From NCBI GenBank assembly GCA_026709725.1, contig JAPOSK010000453.1, positions 1 through 12,163 on the forward strand: DNA of 12,163 nucleotides. The letters run 5' to 3'. The position numbers and the translations under genes were made by a program. Source of the stretch: Paracoccaceae bacterium (GTDB taxonomy: Bacteria; Pseudomonadota; Alphaproteobacteria; Rhodobacterales; Rhodobacteraceae). Below, piece after piece: positions 1 to 7,914 of the stretch (position 1 is the first letter of the stretch; each line of letters opens with the position of its first letter). A model generated the notes under the pieces. The model searched no databases and had not been told where the DNA came from. It saw nothing but the letters and a program-made list of their open reading frames with translations.

Positions 1-1
1 G

Positions 2-802
2 AATGCCTCAGAGGAACTGCTGTCGATAACTGATCCCGGTGAAGCCAACCGGGATGAGCAAAACCGGTTTGACCGGATCAGTGTTCATGTATCCAATGCA
101 TTCGCCTGGCTCTTTCCCATTCTGATGGTTGCCATCTGCATGCAGGTTGTCCTGCGGTCACTCGGCCATAACCAGGCATGGCTTGATGATCTGCAGTGGT
201 GGCTCTACGGTTCAGCATCCCTGATTGCCATTGGCTATGCCGTGACGACGGACAGGCATGTTCGTGTTGACATCTTCCAGGAACACTTTCCGGCAGACAA
301 GAAGAATCAGTATGAGATTTTTGCCCTGGTCTGGCTTCTCCTGCCTTTCGTTATCCTGACCTGGGACGTCACGGTTCCCTATGCGATTCAATCCGTCATG
401 AGTGATGAGGGATCCGACAGTCCGAACGGTCTGCACAATCTCTGGATCCTCAAGGTCTTCATGAATCTTGCGTTCCTCTTCATCGGTTTTGCTGTTTGGT
501 CTGCCTATGTCCGGTTCCTGGCGCAATTGGTCAGGCCGGCATTGTGGCGCCAGGCCCTCTATGCGTTCCCTTCCACCATTTTCATGGTCAACCTGGTGAT
601 TTACTATGGAATCTGGTGGTACTACCGCCTGACAGTGCCGTCCGAAGTCACCAATCGCGAGATCTCAAGGCTGCCCCTTTTCGAGACTTTTGCGATTGGT
701 CCGGAGGAAATGAAGTATACGGTTCTCTTTGCCATCATCGGCACCGTTATCCTCATTGGCGGCTTGTGGCTCATGGACCGCAGGAATGAGGTGGAAACCT
801 AG
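2..802 (+). CDS. dctQ: TRAP transporter small permease (DctQ type), 5' end cut off
   Basis: Small membrane subunit of a tripartite ATP-independent periplasmic transporter. It pairs with DctM to import a substrate delivered by a periplasmic binding protein, driven by an ion gradient. The frame is open without a stop from base 2, so the gene enters from outside the window. The ATG at 125 is internal: it would start the protein inside the first membrane helix (AFAWLFPILMVAICMQVVLR). The visible part is 266 residues. The first roughly 28 are polar, then come hydrophobic segments near residues 32-50, 65-85, 110-128, 148-170, 190-208 and 240-257. The stretch after helix 2 (AVTTDRHVRVDIF) is typical of DctQ. 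The length is at the long end of the family, as in the mannitol/chloroaromatic-type (FcbT2-like) branch. dctM starts 3 bases after the stop, so the two are an operon. No substrate can be read from the permeases, and the binding-protein gene is not in the window. Confidence 0.9.
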   Translation, partial: NASEELLSITDPGEANRDEQNRFDRISVHVSNAFAWLFPILMVAICMQVVLRSLGHNQAWLDDLQWWLYGSASLIAIGYAVTTDRHVRVDIFQEHFPADKKNQYEIFALVWLLLPFVILTWDVTVPYAIQSVMSDEGSDSPNGLHNLWILKVFMNLAFLFIGFAVWSAYVRFLAQLVRPALWRQALYAFPSTIFMVNLVIYYGIWWYYRLTVPSEVTNREISRLPLFETFAIGPEEMKYTVLFAIIGTVILIGGLWLMDRRNEVET

Positions 803-805
803 ATC

Positions 806-2254
806 ATGTTTATCCTCGAGCTCATCGGTCACATCCTGACCCTCAACGAACTGGCAGTCCTGGGGATTTTCCTCGGTTTTGTCTTCCTTCTCTTTCGCGG
901 CGTTCCCGTTGCATACGCCCTGGTCGGGATCAGCCTGATCTTCGCGCTGATCGCGGAAATCTTCCTCGATCCCTTCCGTGCCAACTTCAGGGACATCATC
1001 GAGTTTGACCGGACAGGAATCGACTACCAGAAACTGCGGGCCCTGGCCGGTCGTCTTTTTGGGAACATTGTCAAGAATCCGGTCCTCGTCGCTCTCCCGA
1101 TGTTCATCTTCATGGGACTGATGCTCGACCAGTCCGGCGTTGCCCAGCGGATGATGCAATCCATGCAGAAGATCTTCGGCAGTTTGCGGGGCGGTCTTTC
1201 GCTCACGGTCCTGCTGATCGGAATCATCCTGGCAGCCTCAACCGGCGTTGTTGGCGCCTCGGTGACACTGTTGGGGGTCATGGCGCTTCCGGCCATGATG
1301 GCCCAGAATTACAACAAATCAATCGCCACGGGCACGATTGCCAGTGCAGGCACTCTCGGAATCCTGATTCCGCCATCGATCATGCTGGTGATCATGTCCG
1401 ACCAGCTTGCGATCTCACTTGGCGATCTTTTCATGGGCGCCCTCTTTCCGGGCCTCCTCCTCGGCGCCCTCTACATCATCTTCATCATTGTCTATGGTCT
1501 GTTGAGGCCGAGTGCCATGCCGACACCGGGGAGGGCAGAGGATGTTGGCTGGGATGCGGTTCGCGAGGTCCTGCTGGCCGTCATTCCACCGCTCATGCTG
1601 ATTCTTGTTGTCCTCGGATCAATCTTTGCCGGATTTGCGACACCGACCGAGGCATCAGGGCTCGGCGCCCTCGGAGCGACCCTGCTGGCAATCATGAATG
1701 GCAAGCTGGACATCAAGGTCCTCAAGGAGGTCAGTCGGTCAACCATGGTGACAACCGGCTACATTGTCGGGATTTTTCTGGCGGCGAATTTCTTCGCTTT
1801 TGTTCTCAGGCGGTATGGGGGTGATGAGATTGTCGAGAATCTGGTCCTCTCGGCCTTTGACAGTCCCTATATGACCGTGCTTTTCATCCTGTTCATCGTC
1901 TTCCTGCTTGGCTTCCTGCTTGACTGGATTGAAATCACGATCATCATCATGCCGCTGATGCTGCCGATCATTGTGGGGCTGGATCTCGACATTCCGGGCT
2001 TTGGCCAGGTTCGTGATCCCTCCGTGGTCTGGTTTGCAATCCTCGTTGCGGTAACCCTCCAGACCTCATTCCTCACACCGCCGGTCGGCTTTTCACTCTT
2101 CTACCTCAAGGGTGTGTGTCCGCCCGGAGTCTCCCTCAAACACATCTATCGCGGCATCATTCCCTTTGTCATTCTGCAGGTTATCGGTCTCATGATTGTG
2201 TTCTTCAATCCCGAACTGACCACCTGGCTGCCATCGGTGGCCTACGGCAACTGA
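806..2254 (+). CDS. dctM: TRAP transporter large permease (DctM type)
   Basis: Large permease that forms the transport path of the TRAP system. The 482-residue product is hydrophobic throughout. It contains the family signatures ASTGVVGASVTLLGVMALP (about 154-172) and GTLGILIPPSIMLVI (about 192-206), and a C-terminal FLTPPVGFSLFYLKGV. A polar loop of about 40 residues (55-95, containing FDRTGIDYQKLRAL) makes it longer than the usual DctM of about 430 residues. That is typical of the mannitol/chloroaromatic (FcbT3/TakM-like) branch, some members of which carry 2-oxo acids or aromatic acids. A substrate for this one is not deducible. The ATG is 3 bases after the dctQ stop, with a purine-rich stretch (GAGGTGG) about 13 bases upstream acting as ribosome site, so translation is probably coupled. 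Confidence 0.95.
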   Translation: MFILELIGHILTLNELAVLGIFLGFVFLLFRGVPVAYALVGISLIFALIAEIFLDPFRANFRDIIEFDRTGIDYQKLRALAGRLFGNIVKNPVLVALPMFIFMGLMLDQSGVAQRMMQSMQKIFGSLRGGLSLTVLLIGIILAASTGVVGASVTLLGVMALPAMMAQNYNKSIATGTIASAGTLGILIPPSIMLVIMSDQLAISLGDLFMGALFPGLLLGALYIIFIIVYGLLRPSAMPTPGRAEDVGWDAVREVLLAVIPPLMLILVVLGSIFAGFATPTEASGLGALGATLLAIMNGKLDIKVLKEVSRSTMVTTGYIVGIFLAANFFAFVLRRYGGDEIVENLVLSAFDSPYMTVLFILFIVFLLGFLLDWIEITIIIMPLMLPIIVGLDLDIPGFGQVRDPSVVWFAILVAVTLQTSFLTPPVGFSLFYLKGVCPPGVSLKHIYRGIIPFVILQVIGLMIVFFNPELTTWLPSVAYGN

Positions 2255-2555
2255 GGAGTCCCGCTGCACCCGCTGCGATTCCGTGTCCATGGCGGGAGGG
2301 ATCCATGCCCGAAGGCGTCCGTGATCGAGCGTCTCTCTTCGGGCGGGCCCGCCCCAGGACATCAGTTCTTCCGGTGCGCGCCGGGACGGCTCGCGCTGTC
2401 AGGTGACATCGTTTCAATGATCCTGCATCCTGATGAGGGCCGACCGGTGAGGTGCCGGTCTGCGGCCCGGAGCCCTGGCCGGCGTCCGAGAGCGGCAGCG
2501 GTGCCGGAGGTCGTCTTGTGCCAACCGTGATCACCGAAGATCGAAAACAGTCGAT
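2255..2555. other. GC-rich intergenic spacer between dctM and the EamA permease gene
   Basis: No convincing gene is present; short open frames here are rich in R, P, G and S and lack ribosome sites. The stretch is markedly GC-rich and full of self-complementary pieces: an 8-bp stem (2307-2314 with 2337-2344), a perfect 14-bp palindrome (2341-2354) and a 6-bp hairpin with a 7-base loop (2442-2460). It probably holds the 3' end of the TRAP transcript and the promoter of the next gene, but I could not assign a promoter. Confidence 0.5.
2307..2344 (+). terminator. Possible stem-loop ending the TRAP transcript
   Basis: GCCCGAAG at 2307-2314 pairs perfectly with CTTCGGGC at 2337-2344 around a 22-base loop. 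It is followed directly by the palindrome GGGCGGGCCCGCCC. There is no T-run, so it is not a standard intrinsic terminator. It could be a 3'-end stabilising stem or a chance fold in GC-rich DNA. Confidence 0.25.
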
Positions 2556-3455
2556 ATGACCGCCGGGATCCGGGATCAGGTCACACTGGGGATTCTGTTG
2601 ATGCTGCTGGCTGTCTTTGCTCTCAGCAGCATGGATGTGCTGATCAAGTCGCTTGCCGAGGACTACAATATCTGGCTTCTGGTCTGGACGCGCTATATCG
2701 GGCAGGCTCTGCTGGCCACGCTGATCATCCTGCCGCAGGGACGACGCGCGCTTGTGACGGCCAGCTTTCGATTGCAAGTCCTGCGCGCGGCATTCCTGTT
2801 TGCCGGTACAGCCTTCTTTTTCTTCGGTCTGGCCGCCATTGATCTTGCCGCGGCGACCGCCCTGTTGCAGATCAATCCGCTTTTTATCGTGCTTGGGTCA
2901 TGCGTCTTTCTTGCAGAGCGTCTTGACCGGTATCTCATTTTCAGCGTTCTTTGCGGATTTGCCGGTGCAATGATCATCATCCGGCCCGGCAGTGATGTCT
3001 TCACTTCCGCAGCACTCCTGCCCATTGCGGCTGCGCTTGGGTTTGCCGGCTATTCGATCGTGACCCGTTACCTTGCCCGCACTGAAGACATCTGGACAAG
3101 TTTTTTCCATACCTCGATCATTGGCACCGTCTTTGCCAGTGCGGTGGTTCCTTTCAACTGGAGCCTTCCGGCCATTGAGGATCTGGGGTATTTTGTTGCG
3201 GCGGCCCTCTGTGGTTCAATCGGCCAGTTTCTCATCATCAGGGCCCTGTTTGCCGCCCGTGCCAGCCTGCTGGCACCATTCGGATATTCATCGCTGGTTT
3301 ATGCGGCAGGTTATGGCATTCTGGTCTTTGATGAACATCCTGACATTTGGACAATGACGGGGGCTGCAATTATCGTTGGGACCGGTCTCCTTGTCTGGCG
3401 TCACCAGACTCTCCGGGAGGCGGGAGAACGGCGGGGTTCGGCATCACGCCCATGA
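2556..3455 (+). CDS. DMT superfamily permease with two EamA domains
   Basis: Inner-membrane transporter of the drug/metabolite family. Such proteins export or import small metabolites, and the substrate here cannot be inferred. The product is 299 residues, the standard length, with about ten hydrophobic helices. The first EamA repeat covers about residues 10-140, with the typical opening GILLMLLAVFALSSMDVLIK and the helix-pair motif AATALLQINPLFIVLGSCVFLAERL. The second covers about 150-285, with FGYSSLVYAAGYGILVFDEHP. The ATG at 2556 fits the family N-terminus although no strong ribosome site precedes it. The last bases overlap the start of the acyltransferase gene (ATGA), so the two are co-transcribed and probably translationally coupled. 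The pairing suggests, but does not prove, a role linked to the envelope or lipids. Confidence 0.9.
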   Translation: MTAGIRDQVTLGILLMLLAVFALSSMDVLIKSLAEDYNIWLLVWTRYIGQALLATLIILPQGRRALVTASFRLQVLRAAFLFAGTAFFFFGLAAIDLAAATALLQINPLFIVLGSCVFLAERLDRYLIFSVLCGFAGAMIIIRPGSDVFTSAALLPIAAALGFAGYSIVTRYLARTEDIWTSFFHTSIIGTVFASAVVPFNWSLPAIEDLGYFVAAALCGSIGQFLIIRALFAARASLLAPFGYSSLVYAAGYGILVFDEHPDIWTMTGAAIIVGTGLLVWRHQTLREAGERRGSASRP

Positions 3456-4315
3456 TCAGACGCTCGGACTACATCGTTGACCTGACCATCCGCAACTCCC
3501 TGTGGGTTTTGCAACGATTTCCCTATGAGCGCCGCATACCCCTTGCCGGACATCTCATGAAACATCTTGTTGCGCCCTTTACCGACATGCACCATCGTAT
3601 AACCAGCAATATCGATCTTGCACTGCCGGAACTCACGAAGGAAGCCAGAAACCGGATTCGCACGCGTTGCCTCGACAATTTCGGCCGGCTTTTTTCCGAG
3701 TTCTACAGCTTTCCCGAATTCCATCGCCGAGCCGCCGGATTTTCTGTTATCGGGCCGGGGTGCGATGCGCTGTGCAGGGCCCGCAGGCGCGGCCAGCCTG
3801 TGATCCTGATCAGTGGCCACTTCGGGAATTTCCATGCCTGTCCGGCTGCCCTGCGCGCCCGCAGCGAACGTGTCGCTGTCATGTACCAGCACATGAAAAA
3901 CCGACATTTTGATCGCCATTATGTCAAGGTCCTGGAAGACATTGGCGATCCGGCTTTTGCCCGCGGTCGACGCGGGACCATAGGATTTATCCGTCATCTC
4001 CGGAGCGGCGGCATCGTGGCGGCGCTCAATGATCAGCATGATGCCGCGGGCACGGTGCTCGACTTCATGGGTCTCCCCGCCAGAACAAACCTGGCACTGG
4101 CCAAGATTGCCATGGACCACGATGCGCTCATGCTCCCCTCCTACGGAATCCGCAAGGCCGATGGTCTGGAGTTCGATGTCCTCTTCGAGGCCCCCATTCC
4201 TCACACCGATCCCGAGTCAATGACCCAGGCTCTCAATGACAGCCTTGAGCGCCAGGTCCGGGCTCACCCCGAGCAATGGTACTGGGTCCATCGCCGATGG
4301 AAGAATGTCGCGTAA
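3452..4315 (+). CDS. Lipid A acyltransferase-like protein (LpxL/HtrB family) with altered catalytic motif
   Basis: Member of the lysophospholipid/lipid A acyltransferase family, whose enzymes move an acyl chain from acyl-ACP to a lipid A precursor or related lipid at the inner membrane. The start at ATG 3452 overlaps the EamA stop (TGA 3453-3455) and gives 287 residues. An in-frame start 105 bases upstream (3347) is possible but would read through the C-terminal coding part of the permease. Family features are the fold around ISGHFGNFHA (121-129), a V-MYQHMKN-F region (142-153), RG-RRGTIGFIRHL (171-183), LNDQHDAAGTVLDFMGLPARTN (192-213) and the C-terminal HPEQWYWVHRRWK (272-284). Canonical members have H-X4-D/E. 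Here His123 is kept but the acidic position is His128 (H-F-G-N-F-H). There is no obvious N-terminal membrane helix. It could be an active variant, a different acyltransferase subtype, or inactive. Confidence 0.85.
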   Translation: MIRRSDYIVDLTIRNSLWVLQRFPYERRIPLAGHLMKHLVAPFTDMHHRITSNIDLALPELTKEARNRIRTRCLDNFGRLFSEFYSFPEFHRRAAGFSVIGPGCDALCRARRRGQPVILISGHFGNFHACPAALRARSERVAVMYQHMKNRHFDRHYVKVLEDIGDPAFARGRRGTIGFIRHLRSGGIVAALNDQHDAAGTVLDFMGLPARTNLALAKIAMDHDALMLPSYGIRKADGLEFDVLFEAPIPHTDPESMTQALNDSLERQVRAHPEQWYWVHRRWKNVA

Positions 4316-4357
4316 TTCTGTCAGAATCTGCATCCCTCCAGACCCCTCACCTCTCCA

Positions 4358-4391
4358 CCGGTGATTATGCACCTGGCTGCAAAGTCTTTTT
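4358..4391 (+). terminator. Probable intrinsic terminator after the EamA-acyltransferase operon
   Basis: CCGGTG (4358-4363) pairs with CACC-T-GG (4370-4376, one bulged T) around the loop ATTATG. A run of five T follows at 4387-4391. The stem lies about 45 bases after the acyltransferase stop. The gap between stem and T-run (10 bases) is longer than usual, which lowers confidence. Confidence 0.4.
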
Positions 4392-4673
4392 GTTCACCAT
4401 GAAGAATCGGTAACCTGGACTGAATTTTCCATTGGCGGGAGCTGGAACGGAATTGTTCTCAATGCCGACTCCTGCAGTATGCAGGGACACCAGCCAGGCG
4501 CGGACGGACACCCCTCACAGGGACGGGGACCGGTGGATCGATCGGACCTGACGCGATCACCCGCCCGCAGCCGGTGCCGACCCCTGCCCCCGGCCTGTGT
4601 GCAGGCCGACCTGCCGCAGCCTGCGCAGGAGGGTGGCCTTGATCTGCGGGTGTGTCAGGTTGCATCGGCGCGT

Positions 4674-5015
4674 TCATTCCGGATACAGCGGTGGGGGAGG
4701 AAGCGCCCTTGCCCCGATCGGGATGATGACCACCTTCCCGGCCTGTTCAATCCCGACCGCGCGACCGATGATCGGAGGCTGTCTGAAAACAGACGTCAAC
4801 CGGGGATTGGAATCGACGAGTTGGTATCCGGTATCCCGAATTGCCGCATCATCAACGCAGCGTTTTCGCACGTACATTCGAATCGCAGTCGGCTCAATCC
4901 CGGAGCGCGGTGCATGGTCTGCCGGTTTTTCGATTGAGACGTGGAGGCCGAGGCCGCAAGGCATGAATCCGCTGAACTTGCTGAAATCAACCGGTTCAAT
5001 GAAAGCACAACCCAT
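4674..5015 (-). CDS. Candidate hypothetical protein downstream of infC (113 aa)
   Basis: I do not recognise a family. The frame is open further upstream to an ATG at 5150, but that start has no ribosome site. The ATG at 5015 has AAGAGG six bases upstream, so I prefer it. My hand count over the longer frame gives roughly 59% G+C at codon position 1, 49% at 2 and 64% at 3, a coding-like but not decisive pattern. The product starts MGCAFIEPVDFSKFSGF, has a mixed hydrophilic middle, a hydrophobic stretch KVVIIPIGA near the end and a proline-rich tail PPPPLYPE. No signal peptide or clear membrane helix is seen. It lies 295 bases after infC on the same strand, in the place where rpmI is expected, but it does not resemble L35. 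It may be a lineage-specific gene, a decayed gene or chance. Confidence 0.3.
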   Translation of the reverse strand: MGCAFIEPVDFSKFSGFMPCGLGLHVSIEKPADHAPRSGIEPTAIRMYVRKRCVDDAAIRDTGYQLVDSNPRLTSVFRQPPIIGRAVGIEQAGKVVIIPIGARALPPPPLYPE

Positions 5016-5252
5016 GATGATCCTCTTGCTGAAGTGCTGCCTGAAACGTCGGCATCCGGGATCATCCATCCCGGTGCGTGTCATGAAGGGGGCTTTTGCC
5101 TTGCCTGCTTCCGTCCTGTGCATGTCGGGAATGTCCGGAAGAATGCACATTTCCGTTTTACCCGGGCAGGATCACCTGAACCCGAAATCGAATGTGAGGA
5201 CTCCTCTGTGATGAACAGAGCATGCCGGGGCTGTTGGCACGGGGGTTCCATG

Positions 5253-5283
5253 AAAACAATCCGGTCATCCGGGTTCCTGAACC
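5253..5283 (-). terminator. Weak terminator candidate after infC
   Basis: Reading the minus strand, about 27 bases after the infC stop, GGTTC-AG-GAACC can fold, overlapping a second small stem CCGG-ATGA-CCGG. ATTGTTTTC follows. The stems are short and the T-run is only four bases. Confidence 0.25.
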
Positions 5284-5310
5284 GGTGTGAGCGATTGGCA
5301 GTGGTCGGAA

Positions 5311-5847
5311 TTATTTGGCCGGTACCAGCAGGCAGTGAATTTGCCGCCCTTCGTATTTGGGCTCGCCAGCGGTTCGACCATATTCAGCCATGTCCTCACA
5401 GACCCGGTGGAGCATGTCGACGCCAATCGATTTGTGGAGCATTTCGCGACCGCGAAAGCGAACGGTGATCTTGACATTGTCACCCTTGCCCAGAAAATCC
5501 TGCACTTTCCTGAGCTTGACTCCGTAGTCATGCTCACCTGTGCTTGGGCGAAACTTGATTTCCTTGGTGCTGCTGGGTTTGGGTTGCTTGGTCCCCTTCT
5601 GCCGCTCGTATTTGTACTTGCCATAGTCAAGGATTTTGCACACGGGGGGATCCGCCTTGGCGGAAATCTCGACGAGATCAAGACCGGCTTCGTATGCGAG
5701 CTCCATCCCCCTTTCCGGCGTTGTGACACCCAGATTGACGCCATCATGATTAATGAGTCGTATTGACGGAGCATCAATCTGTTCATTGGACCGGGGTCCC
5801 TCAGCCTGGGCCGGTCTCGCATTCGCTGGTCGTCTTTGTATCGCCAC
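5311..5847 (-). CDS. infC: Translation initiation factor IF-3
   Basis: IF-3 binds the 30S subunit, keeps it apart from 50S and checks start-codon pairing with initiator tRNA. The N-domain carries GPRSNEQIDAPSIRLI and the conserved linker signature VCKILDYGKYKYE. The C-domain carries EIKFRPSTGEHDYGVKLRKVQDFL, KITVRFRGREM and a C-terminal EGRQIHCLLVPAK. With the GTG start at 5847 the product is 178 residues, normal for the family. The longer TTG frame from 5877 adds ten residues unlike IF-3 and has no ribosome site. AGAGGG at 5851-5856 lies only 3 bases before GTG but 9 before an in-frame ATA (5839-5841), so an unusual AUA start is possible. It follows thrS on the same strand after 117 bases. 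Confidence 0.97.
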   Translation of the reverse strand: MAIQRRPANARPAQAEGPRSNEQIDAPSIRLINHDGVNLGVTTPERGMELAYEAGLDLVEISAKADPPVCKILDYGKYKYERQKGTKQPKPSSTKEIKFRPSTGEHDYGVKLRKVQDFLGKGDNVKITVRFRGREMLHKSIGVDMLHRVCEDMAEYGRTAGEPKYEGRQIHCLLVPAK

Positions 5848-5878
5848 AATCCCTCTATCAAAAGAGCCATTGCACAAC

Positions 5879-5906
5879 GATATAGCGATGAATGGTCGGG
5901 ATTCAA
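5879..5906 (-). promoter_or_regulatory. Possible internal promoter for infC
   Basis: On the minus strand TTGAAT (5901-5906) and TATATC (5879-5884) are separated by 16 bases; each matches four of six sigma-70 consensus positions. This would give a leader of about 25-30 bases before the infC start and let infC be made independently of thrS, as known in enterobacteria. It is a sequence match only. Confidence 0.3.
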
Positions 5907-5964
5907 CATGAAATATCCCCGACTGACTGCAGCATCCGTGCCCACGGCGATGTCCCGGGGGATC

Positions 5965-7914
5965 TCAGGCGGTATCCGGGGGCCGGGCCCGGGCTGCCAG
6001 TCTGGAGACAGCCGCATCGACAGGCAGGACGTCAATGGTTTTGCTGCCCAGCGTCCGGAGGGAGACAGTGCCGTTCTCGACTTCCTTTTCGCCTACAGCC
6101 AGGATGTATGGCACCTTGGCCAGTGAGTGCATCCGCACCTTGTAGTTGATCTTTTCATTCCGCATGTCGCCTTCGGCCCGAATGCCGGCATCCCGCAGGC
6201 GTGCCAGGACTGTTTCCGCATAGGTGTCCGCCGTTGAAACAATCGTCGCGACAACTGCCTGTTTCGGGGCCAGCCACAGCGGCAGGCTGCCGGAATAGTT
6301 TTCAATCAATATGCCAATGAAACGTTCAAAACTGCCGAGGATCGCCCTGTGCAGGATGACAGGATGATGCCGCACCCCGTCCTGTCCCACATAGAGAGCA
6401 CCGAGGCGGGCCGGCATGACAAAATCGACCTGCAGCGTACCGCATTGCCAATCCCGCCCAATGGCATCCGTCAGGACGAATTCGAGTTTGGGACCATAGA
6501 ACGCTCCCTCGCCCGGATTGAGTTCATAGCTGCAGCCCGCGGCATTCGTGGCGGCCTCAAGGGCTTCTTCAGCCTTGTCCCAGACTGTATCGTCACCGGC
6601 ACGAATGTCCGGTCGGTCAGAAAACTTGACCTTGAAAGAGGTGAAGCCAAGATCGGCATAGACTTCTGAAAGGAGTGCAATGAAGCGAGCCGTCTCCGCC
6701 TCAATCTGGGACTCTTCGCAAAAGATGTGCGCATCATCCTGGACAAACCCCCGGACCCGCAGGAGGCCGTGCAGGGCGCCTGACGGTTCATAACGGGTGC
6801 AGGAGCCGAATTCGGCAATCCGCATGGGCAGTTCACGATAGCTTGTCTGCCGGGCATTGAAGATCTGGACATGGCAGGGACAGTTCATTGGCTTGAGGGC
6901 GCTGATGCGGCCCTCGCTTGAAATTTTCTCGTCGACATTGACGAGATACATATGCTCATGAAACTTGTCCCAGTGACCTGACTGCTCCCAGAGGGTCCGG
7001 TCAACCACCAGCGGCGTATTGACTTCCCGGTAGCCGTTCGCCTTCTGCTTGCGGGCCATGTATGAGCGCAACTCGCTGTAGATTGTCCAGCCATCAGGGT
7101 GCCAGAAAGGCATGCCCGGCGCCTCTTCCTGGAAATGGAACAGGTCCATGGACTTGCCAAGGCGGCGATGATCCCGCTTTTGAGCCTCTTCGAGCATTTT
7201 GAGGTGCTGCTTGAGGTCATTCCGTCGCCGGAAACCGATTCCATAGATTCTTTGCAGCATCGGTCTGTCGGGATCCCCGCGCCAGAATGCGCCGGCGATC
7301 GATTGAAGCCTGAAACTGTCGCCCGGTAACTGACCGGTATTCTGGAGATGTGGCCCGCGGCAAAGATCCTGCCAGCGCCCGTGCCAGTACATGCGGATCG
7401 CTTCTCCGTCCGGTATCGCTTCCACGAGCTCGACCTTGTAGTTTTCACCCCGTTCACGATAGAACGCAATTGCCTTCCCGCGGCTCCAGATTTCAGAACG
7501 GACCGGATCGGCTGCGTTGATGATCTTCCGCATTCGTTTTTCGATGATTGCAAGATCATCGGGCGTGAAGGATTCCGCACGGTCAAAATCGTAATACCAG
7601 CCATTCTCAATGACCGGTCCAATCGTGACCCGGGTTTCAGGCCAGAGCTCCTGCACGGCCCGGGCCATGACATGTGCAAGATCATGACGGATCAGCTCAA
7701 GGGCAGCATGCTCGTCAGCCATGGTATTGATCGTGATGCCTGCATCCCCCTCAATCGGCCATCCCAGATCCCAATGGACGCCATTGACATGGGCTGAGAT
7801 GGCTTTTTTGGCGAGTGATGGCGAAATACCGGCTGCCAGTTCCCGCGCTGTCACGCCGCACGGATGATCGCGGGATGATCCGTCAGGAAAGGTTATCGTA
7901 ATGGTGGAGGGCAT
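5965..7914 (-). CDS. thrS: Threonyl-tRNA synthetase
   Basis: Class II aminoacyl-tRNA synthetase that charges tRNA-Thr and removes misattached serine. The protein is 649 residues, full length. It has an N-terminal TGS domain (about 1-64) and an editing domain with H77-D-L-A-H81 and C185-R-G-P-H189. The catalytic core (about 250-545) has zinc ligands Cys345 (MNCPC), His382 (ALHG) and His522 (ILHR), motif 2 at [17 protein letters not shown] and motif 3 near [13 protein letters not shown]. The anticodon-binding domain is about 548-640. All editing and zinc residues are intact. The ATG at 7914 is preceded by GAGGAG six bases upstream. The open frame extends 64 codons further upstream, but that part is unlike ThrRS. 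It is the first gene of a minus-strand unit with infC, and its leader may be regulatory. Confidence 0.99.
   Translation of the reverse strand: MPSTITITFPDGSSRDHPCGVTARELAAGISPSLAKKAISAHVNGVHWDLGWPIEGDAGITINTMADEHAALELIRHDLAHVMARAVQELWPETRVTIGPVIENGWYYDFDRAESFTPDDLAIIEKRMRKIINAADPVRSEIWSRGKAIAFYRERGENYKVELVEAIPDGEAIRMYWHGRWQDLCRGPHLQNTGQLPGDSFRLQSIAGAFWRGDPDRPMLQRIYGIGFRRRNDLKQHLKMLEEAQKRDHRRLGKSMDLFHFQEEAPGMPFWHPDGWTIYSELRSYMARKQKANGYREVNTPLVVDRTLWEQSGHWDKFHEHMYLVNVDEKISSEGRISALKPMNCPCHVQIFNARQTSYRELPMRIAEFGSCTRYEPSGALHGLLRVRGFVQDDAHIFCEESQIEAETARFIALLSEVYADLGFTSFKVKFSDRPDIRAGDDTVWDKAEEALEAATNAAGCSYELNPGEGAFYGPKLEFVLTDAIGRDWQCGTLQVDFVMPARLGALYVGQDGVRHHPVILHRAILGSFERFIGILIENYSGSLPLWLAPKQAVVATIVSTADTYAETVLARLRDAGIRAEGDMRNEKINYKVRMHSLAKVPYILAVGEKEVENGTVSLRTLGSKTIDVLPVDAAVSRLAARARPPDTA

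Larger units (their letters stand above)
4316..5310. other. About 1 kb spacer, mostly without recognisable genes
   Basis: This spacer lies between the 3' ends of the acyltransferase gene (plus) and infC (minus). The left half (4316-4670) holds the terminator above and a perfect 7-bp hairpin with a four-base loop (CGGCCTG-TGTG-CAGGCCG, 4591-4608), but no plausible gene. The right half contains one weak minus-strand candidate (4674-5015, listed separately). The plus-strand frames through this area have no ribosome sites or family resemblance. In most bacteria rpmI and rplT would follow infC here; I looked for L35- and L20-like sequences on the minus strand and found none. Confidence 0.55.

Noticed and set aside
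2205..2777. Minus-strand ORF of 190 residues spanning the dctM-EamA spacer
   Set aside because: Overlaps both flanking genes, has low-complexity R/Q/D/P composition and no ribosome site.
3401..4204. Long minus-strand ORF inside the acyltransferase gene
   Set aside because: Antisense shadow of a plainly conserved gene, with no family resemblance.
4591..4608. CGGCCTG-TGTG-CAGGCCG hairpin as a terminator
   Set aside because: Perfect 7-bp stem, but no T-run on either strand and no gene ending right beside it; left as an unassigned hairpin.
4479..5211. Plus-strand ORFs of 152 and 204 residues
   Set aside because: No ribosome sites. They overlap each other in different frames, and the longer is the antisense of the better candidate at 4674-5015.
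5265..6035. Minus-strand ORF of 256 residues over infC and the thrS-infC gap
   Set aside because: It is out of frame with infC, rich in S, R and P, and overlaps a certain gene.
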